Assembly (NCBI RefSeq): GCF_963855985.1
Contig: NC_087119.1
Coordinates: 3,078,001 to 3,142,000, forward strand
Reading direction: 5' to 3'
Length of the DNA: 64,000 nt
DNA from: Ostrinia nubilalis
Lineage: Eukaryota; Arthropoda; Insecta; Lepidoptera; Crambidae
Below are positions 44,673 to 55,424 of the stretch, one piece after another. The notes beneath the pieces were generated by a model. The model made no database searches. It had not been told where the DNA came from and saw only the letters and a list, made by a program, of their open reading frames with translations. How positions within the stretch are numbered: position 1 is the first letter of the stretch; each line of letters starts with the position of its first letter. The position numbers were made by a program, and so were the translations under genes.

Positions 44673-44813
44673 CGCCCGTATTCACTAACGATGCTTGCTT
44701 ATGTGAAGCAGTAATCGAACCACTGCGTTGAATAGAGCTCTGTGATTGGTTCGTGTGTGACCCTGCGCGTCCATCACTGTGAGACCTCATAGTAATGTTT
44801 GTGAATAGAAGCG
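44673..44813 (-). mobile_element. CGCCCGTATTCAC-family MITE, copy 3
   Basis: CGCCCGTATTCACTAACGAT and GCTTGCTTATGTGAAGC at the left, ACTGTGAGACCTCATAGTAA and TGTTTGTGAATAGAAGCG at the right. Opposite orientation to the other three copies. Confidence 0.85.
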
Positions 44814-44902
44814 GTTGTAATCTAAACTGATATTGTGCTGTACTATCCCTAAATAAATAAAATAAGCGAGCTGTTAGGATTTTCAATTGTATGTCTTGCC
44901 TT

Positions 44903-45040
44903 TTTTATCACAACGAGGAAGTTCTTCAACTGCGTGTGATGATCAGGCCCGATGTCGATGGAAGTCAGCTCTCATATTCTCAATCACAGAGGCACTGATT
45001 AACTTAGTTCCATCTTCTGAAACAAAACAATATATAAACA
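44903..45040 (-). mobile_element. CAACGAGGAAGC-family retroposon tail
   Basis: TTTTTTATCACAACGAGGAA begins the complement of the tail, followed by GATCAGGCCCGATGTCG and AATCACAGAGGCACTGATT. It is diverged from the copy at 22093. Confidence 0.55.
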
Positions 45041-45160
45041 TTGTTTTTATCTCGATATTTTATTACGTTTAAGCAAAATGCTCACGGAATAATGACAACG
45101 TTTTAATAGTTATGGAGGAGATTTAATTCCAAGACCCAACTTCTTAGACAAATATTTTAT

Positions 45161-46143
45161 TCTATAGACCCAATACACTGAACTGTCCCTCCTGTGACAT
45201 TGGCAAGGGGGCACCACCGTCAACACCGGATCGCTGGTTCCGATTTTTGCCATGTTGGAAAGGACAGTGCCAATCCATGTATGGAAGTTGGACCAAGTGC
45301 TGCCCAGAATGAAACTATAGTGCATTTTGTTCCTCAGGCCAATACTAATTTGTAAACCGGAGCGCACTGAAATCTATCCCTGGAGTTAAGAGAAAAAAAG
45401 AGTTTTGTTTGGAATTATTTACATACAAAATATCATCGATGTATACCTACTACGCATAAGATTTCGCGATTTTGGCATTAAATAACACTCGTTATGTTGA
45501 ACTTAACCATACTGCATCCGTACACCTTACTTTAGTACGACTTCGACATTATTTAATTTTATAAGCGATCAAGCGCTGTTGCAGTAGTTTGGTTAGTTGA
45601 CCGAAATTAATTATTTCCAAAATAGAGCAAGAAGTTTTAGCTTACAATAACTTCAATAATCGATTGTATAACACCAATAAATTGATTTTTCGCAAGGATA
45701 GAGAACTATAACTTCTTGATTCATTTTGGAAATAATGATTTCTGTCAAGTAACCAAACTATTGCAACAGCGCTAGATCGCTTATAAAGAATGTGTAAGTC
45801 GCACTAAAGTAAGGTGTACGGATGCAGTATGGTTAAGTTTAACATAGCGAGTATTATTTAATGCCAAAATCGCGAAATCTTATGCGTAGTACGTATACAT
45901 CGATGATATTTTGTATGTAAATATTTCAAAACAAAACTCTTTTTTTCTCTTAACTCCAGGGATAGATTGCAGTGCGCTTCGGTTTACACATTAGTATTGG
46001 TCTGAGGAACAAAATGCACTACGGGTTGATTCTGGGCAGCACTTGGTCCAGACCCTGGCACTATCCTTTATAGTTAAACGAAGGTGGCGCCCCACTGTCA
46101 ATGAGTTTGGTGGGATATGATAGTTCATTGTAGGTCATCTTTA
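45161..46143. mobile_element. ~980 bp palindromic element with CTGAACTGTCC-family ends
   Basis: The arms, about 45161-45636 and 45711-46143, are reverse complements with substitutions, around a 74 bp loop. Matching blocks include TACACCTTACTTTAGT, ATCATCGATGTATACCTACT, AGTGCATTTTGTTCCTCAG and the outer ACTGAACTGTCCC. The ends match the 177 bp MITE at 36979-37155. It has no coding capacity. A transcript would fold into a hairpin over 400 bp long. Confidence 0.85.
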
Positions 46144-46620
46144 GCCCTGAAAACTGAGAGACGTTTTGACAGCTTATAAAAATATTATCAAAGACTACTG
46201 GTGTCAATAACCCTTAACCTACAATCCGATCCGTGAATCCCCTGTCATTGCCAATTATCCCGGTGTGAATGGGCCCTAATCACGCACGGGCTCTTCTAGA
46301 CCTAGATGGCCACTGGAAGACATCAGTGCGCCTGATTCCTCTGGAAGCGAGAGCCTATTATTGTCCAGCGAGATACGCATTGTCTAACACAATTTGTTGT
46401 AACCAACTGCTACGTTTAATACGACCAATATTTGGTGCTTATCAACAGGGAAGTAGGTACCCTTTATTTTTTGTTTTACTTAAAAATTAATAATCTTAGG
46501 GATTTATTCTCAAACACATTTAGAACTTTTTAATGAAGTAGGATTAGTAATCCCAAAAATTACCTTCTGCAATGGAAATATGAAAAAAGCAGCTAACTGC
46601 ATTATAAAACACAGTTACTT
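46144..46620. other. No supported gene
   Basis: CCCGGTGTGAATGGGCCCTA near 46259-46278 may be the end of another dispersed element (compare GGGCCGGTTCACACCGAG at 43982). No gene is seen. Confidence 0.35.
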
Positions 46621-46740
46621 GGGCTGAGTTGCACCACCTAACTTTGACTTTAACAAACGTGAAAAATATGTCAAACTCCTTACAAAAAGCACCAGTTATT
46701 GTTATAGTTACGGTCAAAGTAAGTTGGTGCAACTCGGCCT
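46621..46740. mobile_element. GGCTGAGTTGCACCA-family MITE, copy 5 (reverse core)
   Basis: GGGCTGAGTTGCACCACCTA at the left and GTTGGTGCAACTCGGCC at the right with a complementary core. The TIRs are almost intact. Confidence 0.88.
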
Positions 46741-46886
46741 TAAAAATCTTAAAATGGACTATAATATATTATCTTATGCCTAATGTTGAGACAATCTATT
46801 TCTGCCAAAAAGGTAGAGTCTAATCTTAATATCGAATATACAATAGGTATAATATTTTAAACTATTACGTTGCATTTTTACTATAT

Positions 46887-47032
46887 AATTATCACTTCAC
46901 GGGATTTATTGCCCTCGACCTCGTCTGCCCGCGACCATGACTCGTGCAACCGAGCCGAAACGTCGGGAGGGTAAATATTTTATTTACCGTTAAAATAGAT
47001 ATTGTTGCAATAAATCCCGTGAAGTGATAATT
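46887..47032. mobile_element. Small TIR element, 26 bp perfect ends
   Basis: AATTATCACTTCACGGGATT...TTGC (46887-46912) is exactly complementary to 47007-47032. The interior (ACCATGACTCGTGCAACCG, GAAACGTCGGGAGGG) is related to the hairpin repeat at 34291-34422. Confidence 0.8.
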
Positions 47033-47132
47033 CTATACAATAGGTAATTGTATGATACTTACTTGACTGAATCACCATCAAACATGTCATAATATTATAA
47101 TGACTTATTTCGCACGATTTCCCTTTGCTCCA

Positions 47133-47330
47133 CTAGCTTTCCGCCCGCGGCTTCGCTCGCGTCGAATTTTTCGGTTTTTTATATAACCTATGACACTCAG
47201 CAATAATGTGGCTTTCTATTGGTGAAAGAATTTTTAAAATCAGTTCAGTAGATCCCGAGATTACATACCCCTTACAATTTAACAAATATACAAACACACA
47301 AACTTTACCTCTTTATAATATTAGTATAGA
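47133..47330 (-). mobile_element. Short Helitron
   Basis: On the minus strand: TCTATACTAATATTATAAAG (5' end at 47330) to GCGAAGCCGCGGGCGGAAAG and CTAG (3' end at 47133). Flanking A and T are in place (plus strand A at 47132, T at 47331). Confidence 0.85.
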
Positions 47331-47588
47331 TAATCTTATTTCACAAGTAAATCCAAGCACGTGATACATAACATAGGCATGCACTTCTATTTACAGAATA
47401 TCAAGGCCGTCTGATAATTTTTTAATTAGTTCCATATTTTTTTAAATTATAGTATCAGAGTTTACGAGGGACTTAATCTATATTACATACTTTATAGTTC
47501 AAGAGCCCGGCTTCGTCTACTTTTTTCTTACTTCTAAGAGATATTTTGCGATAGGGTTTCCTCAATCCTCCATAAGTTTAACTAATTC
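47331..47588. other. No recognised gene
   Basis: AT-rich spacer between a Helitron and a MITE. Confidence 0.5.
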
Positions 47589-47810
47589 TAGGGGAGACCG
47601 AGGCGAGTTGTAAGAGAGGAGATTTGTGACATTGTTGATTTTTTTGAACTTTTTAACTACTAGCGAGCTCGTAACAGTGCGCGTTTTTAGTTCAAGTCTC
47701 GAGCTAACAAATGCGAGCTGTTGCAAGCTCGCTGATAGTTAATAGGTTTCCAAAAATCGACAATGAATGTCACAACTCTCCTCTGTTACAACTCTCCTTG
47801 GTCTCCCCTA
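47589..47810. mobile_element. MITE with TAGGGGAGACCGAGG ends
   Basis: TAGGGGAGACCGAGGCGAGT...GTGACATTGTTGATTTTT pairs with AAAAATCGACAATGAATGTC...CTTGGTCTCCCCTA. The central part contains a second palindrome around GCTCGTAACAG/CTGTTGCAAGC and CTCGAGC. Complete copy; a partial relative is at 36080. Confidence 0.82.
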
Positions 47811-48797
47811 TGCTCGTTTGTTCCCAAAAAAATAGTAAAGCCAGTTGAGAGAGTGGAACCTAAAGAAAAATTTGAGGCTTCTTCTATTTTCTATTTGTAT
47901 TAACTTAATTAGGAATATTTAGTAAAAAACCTTGCTCTAGAAAATACCAAAAAGATAACAAAGTGACCCGAGCCTTACATTTTCGAATATCATTTGATTA
48001 ATATAGAAAAAAAAAGAAAAACCTTGACACCTCTTCAAATATAATAAGATTAATTTCACTGGTCTAAATTCTGCATCAATATTGATTAGAAATAATAAAG
48101 TATTTACAGCGGGACTCGAGACAAAACAATCATTGAGTGACATGCCGAAGTAACCGCGGGTGAGGTCAGATGCAGGATGGCAGATGCTAGAATTTTTATT
48201 TTTATTGTTAGAAAACTTTATCATTAATTTAGGTATTAAAGGACGTTTAAAAAAAGGAAAAGATCACAAAAAAGGGCAAGTCGCAAAACACAAAATTAAC
48301 TAGCTAAGGAGAGTATTTTATGGTGCCCAATAAAGTTTTTGTACCAGTAAAATTAAAAAATAGTAATGAACAGAATTTAATAAATTAACCTGAATGATGA
48401 GCTCTTAGACACAAAAGATTTGGCAGCTCATTTTCATCGTAAACACAATTTAATTGTCCACAGCAGATATGGCCAACAATCGCAAGTCCGAAGAGCGCTG
48501 TCTGGTACACAATATTAATTTGTTTTCGTCTTTACTTTCCTGGGAAAAATAAGACATTATTAACTATTAATTACATCTAAAAAGTCGGATGACTTAGATA
48601 GGAGCCTCTGAGGTAATAATTATCACTATAGGCTAGCGTCCAGTGATAAATAGGTAGATTAACTATCTTTAATGATAAACGCTGATCTTAGATAGTTCCG
48701 ATCTTAATCTTAGATCTTTGCCTAGTTTAAGATACTGGATAAAAAAGTTGGCAACTTGACTCATACTAAAATTTTCAAGAAACTATATTCAAAGATC
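47811..48797. other. No recognised gene
   Basis: AT-rich intron-like DNA. A 95-codon minus frame (48224-47937) has an ATG but no domain or splice context. Confidence 0.45.
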
Positions 48798-48905
48798 TGG
48801 TGAAGGTCGCGGGAGGTGCCTGGATGCGGGCGGCGCAGGACCGGTCTTTGTTAAAATTCTTGGGGGAGGGCTTTGTCCAGCAGTGGACGTCATTCGGCTG
48901 AAACA
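48798..48905 (+). mobile_element. RTE-type LINE 3' end, (AACA) tail
   Basis: GGTGAAGGTCGCGGGAGGTG...GGCGCAGGACCGGTC...TTTGTCCAGCAGTGGACGTC and GGCTGAAACAAACAAA. It encodes the RTE C-terminus and shows the tetranucleotide tail that separates this subfamily from the GAT-tailed one. Confidence 0.8.
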
Positions 48906-49196
48906 AACAAATATACAGAAGATGTCTATATTAGGAAATGTCTTTGGTATTACTAGATTCATAATGCACCTAGCATTATAAATGACCGTTGCTTATTATA
49001 GACAGTAGGGTTATAATATCTTTACTTACATTATACGAGTATCATTGAACGTAAATTAATCTTATTTATAGTTTTAGATGGGCCAATGGTAGCGAAAAGC
49101 TACGCCAAGCATAATCATGGTGTATTACTGTGGTGAACAGCAGTGAGAATGATGTTGATGGAATTTCAGACTATGCTGTACTAATTAGCAGTAAAA

Positions 49197-49412
49197 TCTA
49201 AACATATATAACTCAAAGATGACTGACTGACTGACTGACTGACATAGTGATCTATCAACGCACAGCCTAAACCACTTGACGGATCGAGCTGTAATTTGGC
49301 ATGCAGGTAGATGTTATGACGTAAGCATCCGCTAAGAAAGGATTTCACGAAACTCCACACCTAAGGGAGTAAAACGGGATCCACGCGTACGAAGTCGCGG
49401 GCGGTCGCTAAG
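49197..49412 (+). mobile_element. Short Helitron with (GACT) repeat
   Basis: A|TCTAAACATATATAACTCAA at the left; ACGCGTACGAAGTCGCGGGC...GGTCGCTAA at the right. A GACT microsatellite (49221-49243) follows the 5' end. The 3' end has an extra A compared with CTAGT. Confidence 0.75.
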
Positions 49413-49955
49413 TACTTAGTAATTTTATAAACGCAGCGTACTCATAGGGCAAATAACTGTAAATAGCGATATTTTTCTCTTCAAATATCTTTGCTTGAGG
49501 TGGAGCAAGCCACTATCGTGCTTAACAGTATTATTGTAGCTTTTATTGCTCTACACTTGACTTGCCTTAGCTGCGCGTGCGTTGTGTTTTCCAAATCGTT
49601 AAATCCTCTAATAAATACTAGTGTTTGTTCAAAAGAACGGCCGACAAAGGAGTTTTTGCTTCTCAAGACTACCCGCAATGATCGATTTGTGTTAAAAAGT
49701 TAAAGTGTATCTAATATACAGTGTGCTACGTCGTATATTTGATTGATTGCTCCCAGTGGCTTCGCCTTCGCTATGTCGAAGCATCTTAACCCAAACTACA
49801 TCCCTATGGGGATTCAACTGTGTGATGTCTGTCGATTTATCTTGGTAGGTACTTACTGTTTTATTAGGTTATATTGTAGTATCCATAGATGTCTTTGCAG
49901 ATGTCTTTTTTCCGGGGTTTTCCTTTTTTTTTATCACTTGTCTGAAGTTTTATGT
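49413..49955. other. No recognised gene
   Basis: A 117-codon frame (49743-50096) begins in unremarkable DNA and runs into the next element, so I do not call it. No repeat family is seen. Confidence 0.4.
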
Positions 49956-50182
49956 AAAGGCCTATTCAAACCTGAGCGATATTCGCTGCCGCTGTGGGTA
50001 GAGGTACATACCGCGCGGGTTTCGCTCAGGTATTTAGTATCAAGTACCGCGGCTAGAGCGTTTTCTCTGCCGCAGACGGTAGCGAATACCGCTTAGGTCT
50101 AAACAGTATTATTACCGCATACCCACTGGGTTTTCTCTGCCGCAGACGGTAGCGAATACCGCTTAGGTCTGAATAGGCCTTT
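49956..50182. mobile_element. TIR element with AAAGGCCTATTC ends and duplicated right terminus
   Basis: AAAGGCCTATTCAAACCTGA...GCGATATTCGCTGCCGC pairs with GGTAGCGAATACCGCTTAGG...CTGAATAGGCCTTT. A 41 bp stretch from GTTTTCTCTGCCGCAGACGG to GCTTAGGTCT occurs twice without a mismatch, at 50060-50100 and 50130-50170. The target duplication is not clear. Confidence 0.8.
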
Positions 50183-50199
50183 ATTGCAGAATATTCTTA

Positions 50200-50318
50200 G
50201 GCTGAGTTGCACCACCTAACTTTAACGGTAACTATGACGATAACCGGTGTATTTTGTATGGAGTTTGACAGATTTTTGACGTTTGTTACAGTTAAAGTAA
50301 GATGGTGCAACCTAGCCT
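50200..50318. mobile_element. GGCTGAGTTGCACCA-family MITE, copy 6
   Basis: GGCTGAGTTGCACCACCTAA at the left and AAGATGGTGCAACCTAGCC at the right; TTA on both sides. This copy and those at 39887 and 16958 share orientation. Confidence 0.9.
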
Positions 50319-51055
50319 TAGAGCACTAAATACGACATACTTTCGTCAATTTTAATAACAGCCCGCAAAACAAATATATTTAGTTTGTAGGTAGCTTAGG
50401 AGTAGTGAGTTTTTCACTCCAGGATATTAAAGTTGTTATACTGTCAAATAAAGTAGATTTTTCTAGCATATGAATAAACGCGATCAAAATCAAAATGAAC
50501 TAATTAGCTCAATAAAAAAATCTTTATTGTGATAAGATTTTTTCACATTTGCAAGGTCGCACGCGCATGTCGACTGTAAAAAACACCAAAGTGCATGTTG
50601 CGAACTACGTAACGTTTCGTTATCTAAATTGTATTATGAATCGTTGTTGTTTCATTAATATTTGTTATTAGTCATTCATTGAGTGTTACGTGCACATCGT
50701 GACCTTGGTATTCGTATCACTAAGTAAAGCTTAGCTTAGCTTTATCGTCAAACCAGGTTAAAAGTTTGAGTCTAGTCAAAAATTATATAATCTAATAAAT
50801 AAATAAACTTTAAACTTTTTTTCTTCCTTTATTATGTGCAGAATTCACCAATATTCACTCACGGCTTCTGTCGACGTATTTTAGTATTTTCTCCAATTAA
50901 TATTTTGACATATCCTCATTGGCCATAAACTTCTTTATAATAAATAAGGAAACTATTTCAATCATAATATTTTGACAGTTGATTAAATAAATATGTCAAA
51001 ATATTTCTTGATAAAGAAAGTGTAAATAAAATAGTTTAGTGCAAGTGAACTGAAG
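50319..51055. other. AT-rich DNA upstream of the GC-rich block
   Basis: No gene or repeat recognised. If 51056-51419 is a first exon, its promoter would lie here; no TATA box or initiator can be singled out. Confidence 0.4.
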
Positions 51056-51419
51056 TGTTGTGTTTGTGTAAACAGGGCAGCAGGGTGGCGAACAACAGGG
51101 TGCTACCGCAGAGGTGCGCAGCATCGAAGCTGGACGAAGAACAGAAGCTGCGCAGCGTAGCAGATGATCGTAGTAGCGCGGAGCAGCGTAGCGGTGTAGC
51201 AGGGAGCAGAGCGGAGCATCGCCCGGCGCGTCGTAGCAGGGTGGAGCAGAAGAACGCCGTAGCAGATCGCAGCAGTGGAGTTCGTAGCGGGCGTTGCAGC
51301 AAGGCAGCGAAGCAGGGCGGCAGAGTGGCGAAGGAGGTTCGCCGTCGGGCGCCCAGGGCCGCCGCTTCGGCCCCCGCGTCTGCTGCGCGCCGTAACGCAT
51401 GGAAACACCCTTTGTTCAG
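51056..51419 (+). promoter_or_regulatory. GC-rich exon-like block built on GTAGCAG-type motifs, ending in a donor
   Basis: The sequence is a degenerate run of GTAGCAG, GCAGCGTAGC and AGCAG motifs (51110-51330) followed by an R/P/A-rich GC segment, and it ends TTGTTCAG|GTACGT. A possible acceptor, TGTGTAAACAG, is at about 51065-51075. Because A/T-rich stop codons are rare here, several frames on both strands are open (up to 146 codons), none with an ATG at its start. I read it as probable 5' UTR exon or a diverged tandem repeat. Confidence 0.4.
51399..51419 (+). CDS. Candidate first codons METPFVQ before a splice donor
   Basis: The ATG at 51399 (AACGCATGG, good context) opens seven codons, ending in phase 0 at CAG|GTACGT. 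Phase 0 is also how the 32943-32995 exon ends, so both could splice to the same downstream acceptor; this is only an inference. The peptide is too short to name. Confidence 0.28.
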
Positions 51420-52200
51420 GTACGTGCTTTTTTACTTTCTCCCCTTTTCTCTTTCTTTAGACAGAATGTTTAGAATTTGTAGACAAAGCGACTAGAAAAT
51501 TTATTATTAGTTAATCTAAAGGGCCAAAAGACCCTAGACACTGCTGCTGCATTTGAAAGTCATACACATGTTTTGAACGTAAATCAAAGGATTACCTACA
51601 TAGTTTGCGGGGACCTCCTGTCCCTGTCTCTTTAATTCGAACCATCATACATGTTTCACATTATTTTATCACATAAAAAAACAAATATTCTTCAACACGT
51701 AGGCATTCTTATAACATAACGTACCTACTTACTAATTACTCTTTAGCGCTGCGCAGTTGGTTGGAAAAGTCAGTTTATTTCTAGTTATAATTTTCCTATT
51801 GGTTCAACTTCTATAAGTGAACTGACTTGCAAATGACTTGAAAAGTACTTATGCAATTAGAAACAATCAAATACCACTTTCCGACGATCTAGTTAATTTT
51901 CCAGAAATATCATGACGGTTCCTTGAGTGGTCGATATACCGTAAACGATGCAAATGAATCAATTATACATAGTTACAGTGCCATGCAGCTGACTAATGCC
52001 TATCTCTAAAAATAATGCGATCGATTGACTGCTTCAAGTTTAACAGCAACGACTTTGATAAACTATGTATAAGTAGAGGTTAAGTGCACAGCACAACACA
52101 ACATCAACCAATATTCTGCCAATTTATGCCGTTTCATTTTATATGATTAACAGGGTATAGCTCAGTAGGTATTGGTTTAGTGTAGTAATTTTTGTACATA
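51420..52200. other. No recognised gene
   Basis: AT-rich intron-like sequence between the GC-rich exon candidate and a hAT copy. Confidence 0.5.
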
Positions 52201-52208
52201 CAAGAAAT

Positions 52209-52840
52209 TAGAGATGGGTTATACTAGGTAAATTTGATACTAGGTGCACCTATTCCAAGTATTTATTAATACTCGATCCAAATACCTGTTCCACCTAGTA
52301 CGTAGTAATTTAGCATACTTGACGCGACTAGTGCGGACTAATCCAAGTAATATGACTTTAAAATATAATTTTCTTTGAAAAGATACAACCGTAGTATGAA
52401 TAATGCAATTTGAAATTGAACAATAATATAATTCCTCCCTTCATACTTCAACAGGCTTTGGACTGTCAACTTAAAAGTTGGCGTATTTAAAAGATATCAA
52501 TTTCATAAAAATATTTACATACTTTTTTCTTATTTACATGAATATGGTTTGACTACGTTTGTGTGCGTTTGCTTCGTCGCGCTCATATTTGTTTGGTTAG
52601 ACAGAGACGGAGTGAATCTCTACGTTCGCACATAAGCTTAGCGAGAAATACTAGGTGCGCGTAATACACGACTACGGATTACGCAATAATAACCTCTATT
52701 ACTTTCAGAGTAGGGTCGGAAATCGTGTAATTTATAAAATACTAGGTGGATCAAGTATTTTTTAAAATGGAATAGGTGCCGCCTAGTACTGTAAAATACC
52801 TAGTGTGTGGATCTGTTCTAGTAAATACGTCTCATCTCTA
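52209..52840 (-). mobile_element. Non-autonomous hAT element, TAGAGATG family, copy 2
   Basis: Ends TAGAGATGGGTT... and ...CTCATCTCTA, with an exact 8 bp duplication CAAGAAAT at 52201-52208 and 52841-52848. It is the reverse complement of 44020-44626 with scattered changes and small indels. Confidence 0.95.
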
Positions 52841-52865
52841 CAAGAAATGCTCAGTCCCTTAAGTC

Positions 52866-52940
52866 GGGTGTCTATGGGCGACGGTAATCACTTACCATCA
52901 GGTGATCCGTCTGCTCGTTTGCCTCCTGTCACATAAAAAA
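52866..52940 (+). mobile_element. Retroposon 3' end with poly(A)
   Basis: GGGTGTCTATGGGCGACGGT...ATCAGGTGATCCGTCTGCTC...CACATAAAAAAA. It is identical in order to the tail at 13536-13803, but only the last 75 bp are present. Confidence 0.65.
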
Positions 52941-53126
52941 AGTCGTTAAAGTTTAAATATAAACAATAACAAAAGTGAAACTCGCACATTGCTTTTCCTC
53001 TTCGTAATAAGTTCGGTGTGATAATAGAGGCGGATGTACGAAATACCGGGTTAGACGAATATCAATCAATACTCACATTTGATTCAAAATCTCAGCCTTG
53101 GCAATCAACTTTTTATTATTTTCGCC

Positions 53127-53188
53127 ATGGAAAACTCGAGCGACGCCGGGCGCAGTCAAGTGTACACCAGCGCATCAGGCGTACCGCG
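53127..53188 (+). CDS. Candidate first coding exon, product unknown
   Basis: An ATG in excellent context (TTCGCCATGG) opens 20 codons beginning MENSSDAGRSQV and ending in phase 2 at CCGCG|GTGAGC, a good donor. The segment is markedly more GC-rich than the flanks. The 5' UTR would extend left into the AT-rich region. Ser/Gly-rich text gives no domain. Its phase (2) differs from the exons at 32943 and 51399 (both 0), so it would need a different acceptor or belong to another gene. Confidence 0.38.
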
Positions 53189-54466
53189 GTGAGCTTGAGG
53201 CCGCCCTTACACCGCGGAAATAAGATCTACTTTTGCACTGCAACTGATACACTTGACGTGCCGAGTGTACATATGACAAGCCGGTAATTGGAACTGGACA
53301 GACAGACACGACGATCGTTTTATGTATCACCCAGATGTTTGGGGAATTTATGGGGTTTCTTTATTACTTTGGTAGTGACGTGTTTTTAAAAGCCATATCT
53401 GTAATCAAATTCCCAGTTGTATGTACGTGATCGTACAAAGTGTAACAAGATAATTTGGGGGTGCGATGGGTTTTGCGGGTCATTAAAAATCGTGTGTAAT
53501 TAAGTTGATGTGCGTGGGTAAGCGTGGTAATCGTTTTTCTGAGTTGAACCTCATTATTTCATTACTTCTCAATCATCTGAGTCTTATTTGTTGAGTCTGC
53601 GTTTAATAGAAGGGAACATCTTAGGCATCATTATCAATAGGCATTACAGGGCAGATATGTACCATCCTAAACTACATCTCACTTAACATCAGTTGCGATT
53701 GCGGTTCAATACCTGCCTTGTCTTGCATAAAAAATATCTTGTTTGTAACCAATGGAAATAAAATGTACCCCAGATTTTAAAGAACTGCGCTCTCTCGGCA
53801 TCGAACTTACTAGGTAAGACAAAAATCAAAATCAAAAATATTTATTCAGTTTAGACCACAAGTGGCACTTATGACATTAGTAGGCACATGTCCGCGTGTA
53901 GAGCTTAGGGTAGGTCACCTGTGTAATAAATAAGTATAGTTCATTGATTTTGATTTGTTTAAAATAACAAAAACCTATTTGAATGTTTACCCAATTTTGT
54001 TACCAACCTAACGCTAATATGTACCAACTTGTTACAATCGATAATATAGCGATTGTAATAAGTTAATGGCAGCCTTTGTCACAAAACAAGGTAGCCGGCG
54101 AGAATCTCTAAAAAACTGCATCTCAACACTCCGACGAGAAATAAAAATAGAACCAACTCAAACAATTGTAATATTACTAAAGATGCTCGGAGCAAAGTGC
54201 AGGCGCCTCATTGGATAGTTTAATTTGCAAGGAAAACACGAGCTTTCCTAAGTAATCGCTTCCCTGATAATAAATATTGTATTTCCCTTCCCTCGAGTTG
54301 CTTTTATGGAATTTTAACAGGCTGATAAAATAAAATGCGGGCGGTTTTTAATTTAAAACAGCCGGTTACTAAGTTTAATTTGAATAGATGATTTACGTTT
54401 ATTAATTAAGCAAGCTATATTGAGTGTAGGTACCTACGTGTGTTTGTGTGGTGCCCAAGTAATGAT
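53189..54466. other. Intron-like DNA with a retroposon tail
   Basis: Near 53828-53925, AAAATCAAAATCAAAAATAT followed by TTTATTCAGTTTAGACCACA and AGTGGCACTTATGAC resembles the complement of a widespread lepidopteran LINE 3' end. No coding exon is recognised. Confidence 0.4.
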
Positions 54467-54625
54467 TCCTACTAATATTATAAATGCGAAAGTTTGTGTG
54501 GATGTCTGGATGTCAACATGTTTGTTACTCTTTTACGCAAAACTACTGAACACATATAACATATAGGCTATGACGATTTGTGACAAACTAAATTTCACGC
54601 GGGTGAAGCCGCGGGCAAAAACTAG
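54467..54625 (+). mobile_element. Short Helitron
   Basis: TCCTACTAATATTATAAATG and CGAAAGTTTGTG at the left; ACGCGGGTGAAGCCGCGGGC and AAAAACTAG|T at the right. Only the 5' flank (T rather than A) departs from the rule. Confidence 0.85.
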
Positions 54626-55181
54626 TAAGAGATACTTTTAGAAACTTTATTTGAATGTATGGATAATGTGTGTGTGGTTCTAATCTAAAACAAACGATTC
54701 TTATAAGAGTATTATTTTAAGGTTCTAATATTTTTTAGGAATAAGGACATAATAACGTGCATAATACATGTTTACTAAAGGTCGAGTATGCATAAACGGT
54801 GTTATGCGAAAAATGGTAATGTGAAAATTATTATTTATAAAAGTGTTTTTATCGAAGAATGCGTGATATAAACTTTGTGTGGAAAATATAAAACCATGCG
54901 GTCTAAGCCGTGCCCGTGGTCAGAAGGTAGTTAAACATATCTATGGCATTGATTTAAACTGAGTTCGATTTACGTGTAGCGTTTTGGTGGTTGACATACC
55001 TCTTATTTATATCATTTTGAACTTCAGTATTCAAAGTTAGATTTAAAACGCTTGTAGGTAGTGTGCACTCAACCGTATGAATGAGTGTGTGTAATCTTTA
55101 TTTTGTAATACTAGGGTAGGTATTTGATAAACGTTTGCGACTCGCTATTGTCATATTGTGACCTAGATAAAGCTGAATAAG
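54626..55181. other. No recognised gene
   Basis: AT-rich sequence; no repeat family or exon signal seen. Confidence 0.5.
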
Positions 55182-55424
55182 CAGAGTACATAAATACAAA
55201 TGAGTAGGTCATCTTCATAGCAACGCACAGAGCGCGGTTTGTATGTGAGCGCGCCAAAACGTATGCGGACGCACACACTAACAAAATTCGGCGCAACTCC
55301 CCACTAATCTACGCTAAATTTTGTCAGTGTGTGCGTGCGCGCCGCATATGTATTGGCGCGCTCACATACAAACTGCGCTCGGTGCGTTTCTATGAAGATG
55401 ACCTACTCTTTTGTATTTACTCTG
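55182..55424. mobile_element. Palindromic MITE with ~108 bp arms
   Basis: CAGAGTACATAAATACAAAT...GTAGGTCATCTTCATAG...TTTGTATGTGAGCGCGCC...GCACACACTAACAAAATT (55182-55289) pairs with 55311-55424. The GC-rich middle of each arm contrasts with the AT-rich tips. No protein is encoded. Confidence 0.85.

Noticed and set aside
49221..49243. GACT tandem repeat as a possible CRISPR-like or regulatory array
   Set aside because: Simple microsatellite inside a Helitron. There are no spacers, and CRISPR arrays do not apply to this eukaryotic sequence.
50996..51495. Overlapping 88-146 codon frames on both strands
   Set aside because: Base composition without A/T-rich stop codons keeps many frames open at once. 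No frame starts with a credible ATG except the seven codons before the donor.
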